From assembly GCA_023413185.1 (NCBI GenBank), contig JAEZQD010000100.1:1-33190 (forward strand): 33,190 bases of DNA, given 5' to 3'. The stretch comes from Bacillota bacterium (GTDB taxonomy: Bacteria; Bacillota; Clostridia; Oscillospirales; Ruminococcaceae). Shown here in pieces: positions 7,759-15,708 of the stretch. The stretch's first letter is position 1; every line of letters starts with the position of its first letter. A model generated the notes under the pieces. That model saw nothing but the letters and a program-made list of their open reading frames with translations. It was not told the DNA's origin and made no database searches. A program made the translations under genes and the position numbers.

Positions 7759-8484
7759 TTACTCGGGCGGGTTTTCCTGTTCCAGTGCTGCCGAAAGCTC
7801 AAGCGCACCCGGCTCGGCGGTGTCGTCGGGGGGCGCATCCTCCTGCGCGTCATCGTCGGGCGCTTCGGGCTCCAGCCCGTTATCGCGCAGGTATCTGGTA
7901 AAGGTCTTTTCCACACCGCCGCAGATTAGGTCCATATAAACCCCGGGCAAAAGCAGGATGAGCACGGGGAAAAACCATGTGGCAAACACCACCACGAAAA
8001 GCAGAACCATCATATACAGTGTGCGCAGCGGGTTTTTCAGCGCAAAGTACCATGCCAGCCGCAGCTGGATGACGATAGAGCCCTCAAAGCGCGACAGGGT
8101 GGGCGGCAAGAACAGCACCACAGCCGCCGCCGTCAGGGTTAGGGCAAGCCCGATCATCAGATACACAATGCCAAAGGCGGAGTAGCTCAGCTGAAAGCCG
8201 AAGTTCACCGTCACGGCAAGTATAGCCGCCGCCGCAAGGCTGAGCAGGGACAGGATGGCGCCCTGCTTAAAATTATCCCGCAGTGTGCCGAAAAAATCGC
8301 GCGCAACACCGTTGCCGTTGCCGCGCACCACCTTGACGGTGGTATGGTACAGCGCGGCGGTTGCGGGCATGACGGTGACAATGGCAAGACACGAAATAAG
8401 CCACAATACACTGACTACTATCATGTTCCCCACCTTGGTCAGCAGTACGATAAGCGGGTTGTCGTAATGAAACAGGTTTCCCAT
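7759..8484 (-). CDS. YesL-family (DUF624) membrane protein
   Basis: A 241-residue membrane protein with about four hydrophobic segments (roughly residues 20-43, 75-98, 103-127 and 153-187). It shows the DUF624 features of an N-terminal FHYDNPL segment and the MPATAALYHTTVKVVRG block. YesL proteins are usually encoded next to CUT1 sugar importers and YesMN systems, as here; their molecular role is not settled. The C-terminal tail (residues about 205-241) is unusually acidic and proline-rich, predicted unstructured. The start follows an AAGGGAGAA site. It is the first gene of a two-gene unit with the ATPase. Confidence 0.85.
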   Translation of the reverse strand: MGNLFHYDNPLIVLLTKVGNMIVVSVLWLISCLAIVTVMPATAALYHTTVKVVRGNGNGVARDFFGTLRDNFKQGAILSLLSLAAAAILAVTVNFGFQLSYSAFGIVYLMIGLALTLTAAAVVLFLPPTLSRFEGSIVIQLRLAWYFALKNPLRTLYMMVLLFVVVFATWFFPVLILLLPGVYMDLICGGVEKTFTRYLRDNGLEPEAPDDDAQEDAPPDDTAEPGALELSAALEQENPPE

Positions 8485-8598
8485 TTCGGTTATTCTCCCT
8501 TACTCGGCATAATGCGGTTGCGTGCGGGCATGCGGGACAAAGACCCATTGCCTGCCGCTTGGGTTAACCTTTTGCCGATTCTTCTGAATAAGCACAAC

Positions 8599-8635
8599 AA
8601 GCCGCTTGGCATTTTGTGCTCCAAGCGACTTTTTA
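8599..8635. terminator. Hairpin between hydrolase and YesL genes
   Basis: AAGCCGCTTGG (8599-8609) pairs with CCAAGCGACTT (8621-8631) with one mismatch and an 11-base loop. The better T-run is on the plus strand (TTTTT), but both neighbours are on the minus strand. In that direction the tail is TTGTTGTGCTT, moderately T-rich. It most likely ends the permease-hydrolase transcript. The 235-base gap also must hold the promoter of the YesL-ATPase unit; I found no convincing one. Confidence 0.5.
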
Positions 8636-8719
8636 TGTGTTGTGTTGCGGGGGGTGTACTACACTTACAATTCTTTAAAACGAAACCGTATACACCACAA
8701 ACGCGGGGCGGTTTGTTGA

Positions 8720-9568
8720 TTATAGGATGCGTCCCTCGGTATCCTTAAAGAAGCGATCGCAGTCGCGTGCAATCATCTCGGGGCATTCGTCCGGTCCGCC
8801 GTGACCAAGATGCTGGTACGCAAGCAGTACCGCGCCCGGGATGGTGTTTGCCACCTTTAACGCATCGTCGGTTCTGGCTATCGGGTCGAGCATGCCGTTT
8901 AAAATCATCACCGGCACGTTGATCTTAGACAGCGCCTCGAAGAACTCCTCCTCCGTCTTTGCGTCGGAAGCGGACATGTTGTTGTTTGATACGGTGTATT
9001 CCTCTTTTTTGCGCTGCATTAAGATCTCAAGATGCTCCTCGTGGTTGCGCTGGCGGCGTGCAAGACGCTCGGGGTTTTGGGTCGGCCACTCCTCCATCCA
9101 CGCCTTGGTCTTTAGAATCTCGCGGTTGCCCACAAGAAGGTCAAGGTCCACCGGCGCGCGGGAGGGCAGGTTGAGCTTGCTGGAGGGGTCTCTAAACTGA
9201 GCGATACCGTCGCAGCATACAAAGCCGCGCAGCAGCTCGGGGCGGTTAAAGCTGATGTACCAGCCCGCAAAGTTGCCGTGGGATACGCCCGAGTAGTAAA
9301 ACGTTTCGATGCCCATTGCCTCGGCAAACGCAATGACGTCCTCGCCCCAGATCTTTGCGTAATCCTTGGGGGTGGGGTCGTAGATGTGCTCGCTCTCGCC
9401 GTAGCCGCGCATGTAGATTAAGAACACGTGGTAGTCGTACGGCGGTTTGCCAAGCAGCTCCATGTGGCAGTCGGTCAAAAAGAAGTTCTGGGTAGAGATA
9501 AGGTATTTATCGCCCGAACCAAACTCCTTGTAGGCAAGGGTTGTTCCGTTTACCTGTAGTGTTTTCAT
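8720..9568 (-). CDS. Alpha/beta hydrolase
   Basis: A 282-residue alpha/beta-hydrolase-fold protein. The nucleophile elbow GVSHGN is at 94-99 with Ser96, the acid is probably Asp228 in NGMLDP, and the base is His256 in LGHGG. YMRGYGES near 52-59 is the usual post-beta4 loop. There is no signal peptide, so it is cytoplasmic. An AAAAAGGAGT site precedes the start. It lies 85 bases downstream of the LplC-type permease and on the same strand, so it probably belongs to that transcription unit and acts on the imported compound, as an esterase or carbon-carbon or lactone hydrolase. Specificity is not readable. Confidence 0.85.
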   Translation of the reverse strand: MKTLQVNGTTLAYKEFGSGDKYLISTQNFFLTDCHMELLGKPPYDYHVFLIYMRGYGESEHIYDPTPKDYAKIWGEDVIAFAEAMGIETFYYSGVSHGNFAGWYISFNRPELLRGFVCCDGIAQFRDPSSKLNLPSRAPVDLDLLVGNREILKTKAWMEEWPTQNPERLARRQRNHEEHLEILMQRKKEEYTVSNNNMSASDAKTEEEFFEALSKINVPVMILNGMLDPIARTDDALKVANTIPGAVLLAYQHLGHGGPDECPEMIARDCDRFFKDTEGRIL

Positions 9569-9653
9569 ATTACTCCTTTTTATCGCGTCAGCAAACGTCT
9601 TTATTTGCGATGCGATACGCGTATTATCGGTGCCCTTGCGCAGCGGCGTGCCA

Positions 9654-10571
9654 TTAACCCTTTACGCCGCCGACAATAAGACCCTTGATCATCTGCTTTT
9701 GAACAAGCGGGTATACCATCAAAATCGGGATCAGGGCGACGATTGCAATCGCCATACGCGCGCCCTCGGACGGAAGCGACTGCATCGCAAGACCCGCTGC
9801 CTCCTGCATATCCGAGCTTGTTTTGAGGTATTCGATGTTGTCCATCAGCTTTTTGAGGAAGACCTGAATCGTATACAGCTTTGCGTCGCTGATGTAGTAC
9901 AGACCGTTGGTCCAGTTGTTCCAGTAGCCAATCGAGGCAAACAGTCCGATGGTTGCCAAAACGGGCTTGGAAAGGGGGAGCATGATGCGCGCGAAGATCT
10001 TAAACTCATTCGCGCCGTCGATGCGCGCCGCCTCCACAATCTCAAACGGGATGCTTGCGCTGTAGTAGTTACGCACCAAAAGCACGTTCATCGCGCTCAT
10101 CAGTCCGCCCGGCAGCAGCAGCGCCCAGATGGTGTTCTTAATGTGAAACAGCTGTGTCCAGATGATGTAGGTTGAGGTGAGACCGCCGTTAAACATAATG
10201 GAGAAGAAGATTAAAAATGCAAAGAAGTTTCTGGGGCGAAAATCGCGCCGGCTAAGCGGGTACGCAAACAACGATGTGATGGCAAGGTTTGAAATGGTGC
10301 CCACAACGGTGACCAGAATGGTCATGCCATACGCGCGAAAGATTGTAAAACGCTTTGCCCACAGATATTCGTAAGCCGCGGTGCTAAACTCTCTGGGGAA
10401 GAACTGGTAGCCGAATTTTGTCAGCGATGCCTCGCTCGAAAACGAGACGCTCAGCATTAAAAAGAACGGGACGACGCAATAGACGGCAATCAGGCTCATA
10501 ATAATCATTGCGATGATATGAAACTGATGTTGGTCCTGTATCTTAGAAACTACGGTTTTTTCGTTTTTCAT
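9654..10571 (-). CDS. CUT1 sugar ABC transporter permease, LplC/YtcP type
   Basis: A 305-residue inner-membrane permease with six hydrophobic segments. The cytoplasmic EAA loop EAARIDGANEFKIFARIMLP, which contacts the ATPase, is near residues 190-210. The N-terminus (IMSLIAVYCVVPFFLMLSVSFS) and the GGVKG C-terminus are typical of the LplC/YtcP branch of CUT1 permeases, which import complex oligosaccharides such as pectin or hemicellulose fragments. CTAAGGAGGC precedes the start, 12 bases after the stop of the first permease gene, so the pair is cotranscribed and forms the transmembrane heterodimer. Confidence 0.95.
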   Translation of the reverse strand: MKNEKTVVSKIQDQHQFHIIAMIIMSLIAVYCVVPFFLMLSVSFSSEASLTKFGYQFFPREFSTAAYEYLWAKRFTIFRAYGMTILVTVVGTISNLAITSLFAYPLSRRDFRPRNFFAFLIFFSIMFNGGLTSTYIIWTQLFHIKNTIWALLLPGGLMSAMNVLLVRNYYSASIPFEIVEAARIDGANEFKIFARIMLPLSKPVLATIGLFASIGYWNNWTNGLYYISDAKLYTIQVFLKKLMDNIEYLKTSSDMQEAAGLAMQSLPSEGARMAIAIVALIPILMVYPLVQKQMIKGLIVGGVKG

Positions 10572-10582
10572 ACTCTGCCTCC

Positions 10583-11563
10583 TTAGAACAGCACGCTATC
10601 GCTGTCTATTTTTCTTACGGCTGCATTGGATAATAGCACCAACACAAACCCCAGTACCGCTTGGAATACGCTCGCGGCGCTGGACATGCCCACGTTATTC
10701 ATCTCAATCAGTGCGCGATAAACGTAGGTGTCTATCGTTTGGGTGGTGGAATACAGCATGCCGGAGTTCAGGGTTACCTGATAGAACATTCCGAAGTCAG
10801 AGTTAAAGATTCTACCGATGGAAAGCAGCAGCATCAGGATGATGGTGGGGCGAATGAGCGGCAGGGTGATGTGGGTAATCTGCTGCCATTTCGATGCCCT
10901 ATCCAGACGTGCGGCCTCGTACAGGCTTTTGTCGATGCCCGATATGGTTGCCATGTAGATAATCGAGCTTTGTCCCGCCATCTGCCAGAAATGTACAATC
11001 GTTAAAATAATGGGCCAATACTTTGCGGTGGCATACCAGTTGATGCCCTCGCCGCCCAGAAGAACACGGTTTAAAAACCCGTTGGAGGTGCTTAAAAATG
11101 CGTATACGATGTAAGAGAGGATAACAGCCGAGATCATGCTGGGGAAGCAGATAACGGGCTGAATCACCTTGGCAATCTTTCGTTTTGCAATCTCCGCCAT
11201 TAAAAGCGCGATGGTAACGGCAATGACCATGCCCAGTACAATCCACACCAGGTTATACGCCAGCGTGTTGCGCACCATCGTCCATGCATCCTTTGTGGCG
11301 AACAGGAACTTAAAGTTGTCAAAACCGTTCCACGGGCTTTGCAGTATGCCCAAGGAGAAGTTGACCTTTTTAAACGCGATTAGGATACCGAACATGGGCA
11401 GGTAGTTGTTGCATAACAGATAGATAAGCCCCGGTATCATCATTAAGAATAAGGGCAGGGACTGTTTAAATGTAAACAGGCGCCGGTTTTTCTTCTTCTT
11501 TGCCAGCAGTCCGTTATAGGCGCCTTCGACGACCGCTGTATTTTTGGGTGTTGCCGTAGCCAT
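10583..11563 (-). CDS. CUT1 sugar ABC transporter permease, LplB/YtcO type
   Basis: A 326-residue permease with six transmembrane segments. I place the start at the ATG at 11563 because GAGGG lies about eight bases upstream; a longer reading from a TTG at 11614 has no ribosome binding site. The N-terminal tail is basic (KKKKNRR) and followed by SLPLFLMMIPGLIYLL. The EAA loop YEAARLDRASKWQQITHITLP is near residue 230. The LplB/YtcO branch fits the partner at 9654-10571 and the large binding protein upstream. The ATPase is encoded apart, at 6532-7728. Confidence 0.94.
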   Translation of the reverse strand: MATATPKNTAVVEGAYNGLLAKKKKNRRLFTFKQSLPLFLMMIPGLIYLLCNNYLPMFGILIAFKKVNFSLGILQSPWNGFDNFKFLFATKDAWTMVRNTLAYNLVWIVLGMVIAVTIALLMAEIAKRKIAKVIQPVICFPSMISAVILSYIVYAFLSTSNGFLNRVLLGGEGINWYATAKYWPIILTIVHFWQMAGQSSIIYMATISGIDKSLYEAARLDRASKWQQITHITLPLIRPTIILMLLLSIGRIFNSDFGMFYQVTLNSGMLYSTTQTIDTYVYRALIEMNNVGMSSAASVFQAVLGFVLVLLSNAAVRKIDSDSVLF

Positions 11564-11704
11564 AAGATTAACCCTCGTTTCATTGTTTCGTGTTTGTGTG
11601 GCGATGATGCCCAAAAATCAACGTCATGCCGATATTAAACGAATTCTACATCCAATACAAATCTTGGCTAAAACTAAGCTGAGTATAAGAGAGTATCAGT
11701 TCTT

Positions 11705-11734
11705 TAAAACAGGCCGGTTGTTACACCGGCCTGT
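11705..11734 (-). terminator. Hairpin after the binding-protein gene (attenuator/processing type)
   Basis: A perfect ten-base stem, ACAGGCCGGT (11709-11718) with ACCGGCCTGT (11725-11734), around a six-base loop. On the minus strand it is followed by TTTTAAAGAA. It starts 16 bases after the stop of the solute-binding-protein gene and lies upstream of both permease genes. Such hairpins usually let binding protein be made in excess over permeases by partial termination or mRNA stabilisation; that role here is inferred. Confidence 0.8.
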
Positions 11735-11749
11735 CTTGTCTGTAGTAGA

Positions 11750-13279
11750 TTACTTGTTTGCAAGCCAAGCGTCGGCCTGAGCCTGGTATTCAGCTATTAC
11801 TTCATCAATGCCGGCTGCCTTGAGTGCTGCGACAAACTCGGGCACGTAGGAAGCGGGGTCAACGTCGCCGTATGCCAGTGCGTTGTAGTACTGGTTGTAT
11901 ACGTTGGCAATTGCGGCAAGCTGGGTGGAAACCTTCGCGCCGTCGGGGATAAAGCCGAACAGGGGAGGTGCCCATGCCTTGTCGATGCTTTCCTTCATGT
12001 AAACGAGGTCTTCCGGAGTGGAGTTGCCCTCGAAGGGGTACATCTTGAACTGGTCAGAGAACGCGCCGCAGGTAAGGATTGTGGTGTAGGGAACAGTTGC
12101 AGCGTCTAAGCCATCAGGGTACTTGATGCTGGTTTTGTCTTCGTTCCAAACCCAGCTTTCGCCTTCAAGACCATAGATCATGCTGTTGATGACAAACTCG
12201 TCGGTCCACAGCAGGTTCAGCATCTGAGCTGCAGCCTTGGGGTTCTCGGAGGTGTATGCAATACCCCAGTTCAGACCGGGATTTGCAAGGTCGCCCTTTT
12301 CGATCTCAACCGACTTGAAGGTACCGCCGTAGGTGTTCGAAGCGGTAAGCGCAATGCCGATGGACTCTTCGTTCTGGCCGTGTGCCATGGTTACGCCGAT
12401 TGTTGCGCCGGAGTTAACCATAGAGTCAGCGGTTACGGTGCTGGTGGAGCCTTCGGGGCTGGTGTAGCCTTCCTGACGGAACTTGTAAGCCCACTCAACA
12501 GCCTCTTTGAATGCCTCGGTCTCAAAGTAGTTGTTCAGCTTGGTGTCGTCGCCAACGGTAGCCACATACGGTCCGATGAGCGAGGTGTTCTTCATCTCTC
12601 TGAACAGAGCGGGGTAACGGCTGGTGTCGGCTTCGATAATCTTGTCCGGGTTTGCCTTTTTGAGTGCGGCAAACAGGTCAACGAGCGAGTAGAAGTCGGT
12701 TACCTTGCTCATGTCGTAGTTGATGGCATTGACATAAGACTCATCGTAGATGTACTTCCAGGTAAGCACGAGTCCCTTATGTGCGGGAACAGCGTAGGTC
12801 TTGCCGCCGATAACGCTTGCATCGATCCAGTTGCCAACCAGCTCTGCGGTGGGCTTAAGGTCGTTGTCAAGGTAGTCATCCAGGGGAACCATGTAGCCGT
12901 TGGAAACCCAGTCGGTCATGTTTGCAACGAATACAATGTCCATCTTCTCGCCGCTCGAAAGCTGCAGAGGAAGTGTGGTGGCATAGTCCATGATCGGCAC
13001 GATCTCCATGTCAAGCGCAAGGTTGTAGCCAAGGCTCTGAATGTGCTTGCTGATCGCGTCCTCAATCTTCTTCTGTCCCTCTTCATTGGGGATGTTCACC
13101 ATTGCGGTGTACTTGAGTTTTACGGTGTATATTTCGTCGCTGGTAGGTTCATTGCTGCCGGGGTCGGTGCTCGGTGCTGCAGAAGAGCCTGCGGCGGGTG
13201 CAGCGTTACAAGCTGCAAGGGCAAGCACCATTATGCTAGCTAAAACGAGTGCTAAGACCTTTTTAAATGTTTGGTTCAT
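11750..13279 (-). CDS. Lipoprotein extracellular solute-binding protein, LplA type
   Basis: A 509-residue lipoprotein. The N-terminus is a lipoprotein signal peptide (MNQTFKKVLALVLASIMVLA) with lipobox LAAC, so Cys24 is the likely lipidated residue, then an Ala/Ser/Pro-rich linker. The body matches the large type-1 (oligosaccharide) solute-binding proteins of LplA systems, including the DIVFVANMTDWV block around residue 110 and WAPPLFGF near 435. GGAGGAAAAAAG precedes the start. It sits upstream of the two permeases and would capture the substrate at the cell surface. Its size favours oligosaccharides or glycosides over monosaccharides. Confidence 0.94.
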   Translation of the reverse strand: MNQTFKKVLALVLASIMVLALAACNAAPAAGSSAAPSTDPGSNEPTSDEIYTVKLKYTAMVNIPNEEGQKKIEDAISKHIQSLGYNLALDMEIVPIMDYATTLPLQLSSGEKMDIVFVANMTDWVSNGYMVPLDDYLDNDLKPTAELVGNWIDASVIGGKTYAVPAHKGLVLTWKYIYDESYVNAINYDMSKVTDFYSLVDLFAALKKANPDKIIEADTSRYPALFREMKNTSLIGPYVATVGDDTKLNNYFETEAFKEAVEWAYKFRQEGYTSPEGSTSTVTADSMVNSGATIGVTMAHGQNEESIGIALTASNTYGGTFKSVEIEKGDLANPGLNWGIAYTSENPKAAAQMLNLLWTDEFVINSMIYGLEGESWVWNEDKTSIKYPDGLDAATVPYTTILTCGAFSDQFKMYPFEGNSTPEDLVYMKESIDKAWAPPLFGFIPDGAKVSTQLAAIANVYNQYYNALAYGDVDPASYVPEFVAALKAAGIDEVIAEYQAQADAWLANK

Positions 13280-13329
13280 CTTTTTTCCTCCTGTTTAGTA
13301 AAGTTCTCGTGCCACTTGGAAGCACCTTT

Positions 13330-13358
13330 ATCATACCAATGAAACTCTGGTATTTCAT
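13330..13358 (-). promoter_or_regulatory. Candidate promoter with overlapping inverted repeats for the binding-protein operon
   Basis: On the minus strand ATGAAA (13353-13358) lies 17 bases from TATGAT (13330-13335), a plausible -35/-10 pair about 50 bases before the start codon. Two interleaved inverted repeats cover it: ATGAAA(8)TTTCAT at 13339-13358 and ATACCA(9)TGGTAT at 13333-13353. The arrangement suggests an operator. The adjacent YesN-type regulator is the first candidate to bind here, although AraC-type sites are more often direct repeats. Confidence 0.5.
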
Positions 13359-13403
13359 TCGTTTATGTAATGCGGATTTTAAAAATTATACACAGTATTG
13401 AAT

Positions 13404-13444
13404 AAAAAACGAGGATGAATCTTATGCAGATTGAATCCTCGTTT
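13404..13444 (-). terminator. Intrinsic terminator after the regulatory operon
   Basis: Arms AAACGAGGAT (13407-13416) and ATCCTCGTTT (13435-13444) are perfect complements. An inner AATCT/AGATT stem follows after a small internal loop. On the minus strand a TTTTTT run follows directly. It ends the kinase-regulator-membrane-protein transcript five bases after the last stop codon, and insulates it from the binding-protein operon. Confidence 0.88.
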
Positions 13445-13448
13445 GCGT

Positions 13449-14117
13449 CTAACCCTGCAGCAGCAACGATGTAATCGTTACCGCCATTTCAATGTTCTTT
13501 GCCTGAGAGGCAATTCCCAAAAGCACCGGCTCGGGGTAGTAGCCGCGGCGCAGAAGCGGGCTGTCTTCATCCATCCACACGCCCGCTACAATCTCGCCCC
13601 CCTTTGTGTCTTTGCAGCGGTACAGGCGGTGCTCGTTTTGCTCGAGGATTTCGGGCGGCAGCCACAGCGCAAGGTTTTCAAACCCGTCCTTCTGTACGTA
13701 GGCGTCAAACACCTCTTTGTTTGCCACAAACACATCCATGCCGCCCATGCCAAACAGCGCCGCCAACGCCTGTATGGTGTAGCTGTCCTCCTCGGTGGCG
13801 TTATCAAAGCGCAGCTTAAAGTTTGCATCCACCTCAATCTGGTCCCTCTCGGGGTCTTTGCCCGACGCCGCCAGTAGTTCGGCAAACAAAGGGTCGCTGC
13901 CCGCGGTCTCTTGGTACGCGTTTACGAGCACCACCGATAACGCCGTCTGCTTGTCTGCCGACCAAAACAGCACGCTTGCCGCTATCAGCAGTACCGCCAG
14001 CACAAGGGCAAAGAGGGGTGCCTTGTAATAGTCCCAGATATAGTGCAGCCGCTGCCTGCCCTTTAAGCGGCGCAAAGTAGCAAGCTCGCGCTGTATCAAT
14101 GTGTTTTCTTTACTCAT
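13449..14117 (-). CDS. Membrane-anchored protein of unknown function linked to YesN
   Basis: A 222-residue protein I do not recognise as a named family. Residues 1-32 are cytoplasmic and basic, 33-52 form one transmembrane helix, and 55-222 would lie outside the cell. The outer part has alternating alpha/beta character with ALAALFGMGGMDVFVANKEVF near 112-132, reminiscent of a lobe of a solute-binding protein, but much shorter. The gene starts five bases after the stop of the response regulator gene, so it is probably translationally coupled, and a terminator follows at once. It could be an accessory sensor, an anchor or a modulator for the kinase; that is inference. Confidence 0.75.
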   Translation of the reverse strand: MSKENTLIQRELATLRRLKGRQRLHYIWDYYKAPLFALVLAVLLIAASVLFWSADKQTALSVVLVNAYQETAGSDPLFAELLAASGKDPERDQIEVDANFKLRFDNATEEDSYTIQALAALFGMGGMDVFVANKEVFDAYVQKDGFENLALWLPPEILEQNEHRLYRCKDTKGGEIVAGVWMDEDSPLLRRGYYPEPVLLGIASQAKNIEMAVTITSLLLQG

Positions 14118-14121
14118 TTCC

Positions 14122-15708
14122 TTACTCCGTTACATCATTTTGTTCGCCGTTACGCCACGCAAGCGGACCGATGCCGCACGCCTTTTTAAACACCGTGGAG
14201 AAGTACGACATGTTCTCGAACCCCGTGTCCAGCGCAATCTCGCTTATCGACTGCTCGGTGGTCGTCAGCAGGCGTTTTGCCTCTTTAATGCGGCACGCAT
14301 TGATATACTCGCGCAGCGTAAGCCCCGTTTCGCGGCGAAACAGCTTGGACAGGTAGTTTGGGGTAATAAACACAAAAGACGCAATGTCGTCGCGGTTAAT
14401 GTCCTCGTGAAAATGCTCGCGGATATACTGCTTGACGTTTGCGATAATGCCGGTGGGTGCCTGCACCTCTTTTACCACCGACACGGCGTTGTCGTACATA
14501 CTGCTTACAAACCGCATCATGTCAAACGCCGAGCGCTGGGCTTGGTCGTTTAACTCGCGCATCGCATCGTCGCGAAACAAGAAGTGCGCCTGGATGTTGT
14601 TTTGCTGCAGGTAGCCGTAAAAGATCTGCAGCAGGTCTTGGTGCAGCTGATGAATGATTGCGTCGCTGTCGCTGCCGTGGTGCATTGCCTCGTTGACAAA
14701 CGCGCCGATATAATCCACTAATGCGCCCTTGTTGTTTTGCTCGAGCTTAAGCAGAATCAGGTCACGATCCAGGGCGTATTGAACCTGCGTGTTTTGGTTA
14801 ATCTGTTCACGGTACAAAAGGGTTTTGCCCTTTAAAAAACGGGTCTTGCGAATGATCTTGCCCAGCTCCTTCGCGTAGGGGTGCAAAAGGTAAAACGGGG
14901 TGGTTTCGCCCACGACGCATACGGGGCTGGAGCTGAGATGCTGCGTGCACAGACGGATAAACTCGTTGCACCGCACGGTTAGCTCCTGCTCGGTAAACTG
15001 CTCCTCGGGGATGAGCAGCAAAACGGTGTAGTACGGTCCCTGCCACGAGTCGAGCGCCAGCTCAAACTTCAGCTTATCGGCAATCGCCTCAAGCGCAAGC
15101 TGGCGAAACGCGTATTGAAACGGCTCCTGCGGCCAGTCGTGCTCCATTGCGGAGGTACGGTCGGTGGTGACGCCCACCACACGAAACACATCGTCTGCCC
15201 GAAACCCGCAGTTCCACTTGGTAAGCGCCGCATCCACGCTTTTATAGTCGGTGCCATAGCCCCCCTTGTGTACCGTGTGCAATATCATGTTGGTGGTAAA
15301 CCGCTGGCGGTCCGAGCCCACCTCAGACTCCCTGCGCTGAATAATTGCATTGACGGCTTCCTTTACCACGGTATACAGGTCGTCGGGCGCAAACGGTTTG
15401 GTCAGGTAGTTGCTTGCGCCGTACCGCACCGCCTCCCGCGCGTACTCAAAGCTGGCGTAGCAGGTTAAAAAGATAAACTCGGTCTCCACCCTGCTTTTGT
15501 GAATCCATTTTAGCACCTCAATGCCGTCGCACTGGGGCATGCCGATATCGCACAGCACAATGTCGGGCTGGTGCTCCGATATAATCTGCTGCGCGACCGT
15601 TCCGTTGTAGGCATGAAAGATCTCGTCTATGCCCAGGGTGGACCAATCAACAATGGTTTCAATCATCTGTATCGTGGTGATATCGTCGTCCGCGATTAGC
15701 ATCTTCAT
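14122..15708 (-). CDS. YesN-like response regulator with AraC-type DNA-binding domain
   Basis: A 528-residue regulator. The receiver domain covers residues 1-120: acidic triad ADDD at 6-9, phospho-acceptor Asp54 in LCDIGMP, Thr82 and Lys104. A long middle region of unassigned fold follows. The last about 105 residues form an AraC-type double helix-turn-helix (INRDDIASFVFITPNYLSKL and ISEIALDTGFENMSYFSTVF). The start at 15708 is fixed by an ATGA overlap with the kinase stop codon and by an AAAGGAGGA site upstream; a longer reading from 15738 is less likely. It probably activates the adjacent sugar-uptake operon and perhaps the catabolic operon. Confidence 0.94.
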   Translation of the reverse strand: MKMLIADDDITTIQMIETIVDWSTLGIDEIFHAYNGTVAQQIISEHQPDIVLCDIGMPQCDGIEVLKWIHKSRVETEFIFLTCYASFEYAREAVRYGASNYLTKPFAPDDLYTVVKEAVNAIIQRRESEVGSDRQRFTTNMILHTVHKGGYGTDYKSVDAALTKWNCGFRADDVFRVVGVTTDRTSAMEHDWPQEPFQYAFRQLALEAIADKLKFELALDSWQGPYYTVLLLIPEEQFTEQELTVRCNEFIRLCTQHLSSSPVCVVGETTPFYLLHPYAKELGKIIRKTRFLKGKTLLYREQINQNTQVQYALDRDLILLKLEQNNKGALVDYIGAFVNEAMHHGSDSDAIIHQLHQDLLQIFYGYLQQNNIQAHFLFRDDAMRELNDQAQRSAFDMMRFVSSMYDNAVSVVKEVQAPTGIIANVKQYIREHFHEDINRDDIASFVFITPNYLSKLFRRETGLTLREYINACRIKEAKRLLTTTEQSISEIALDTGFENMSYFSTVFKKACGIGPLAWRNGEQNDVTE

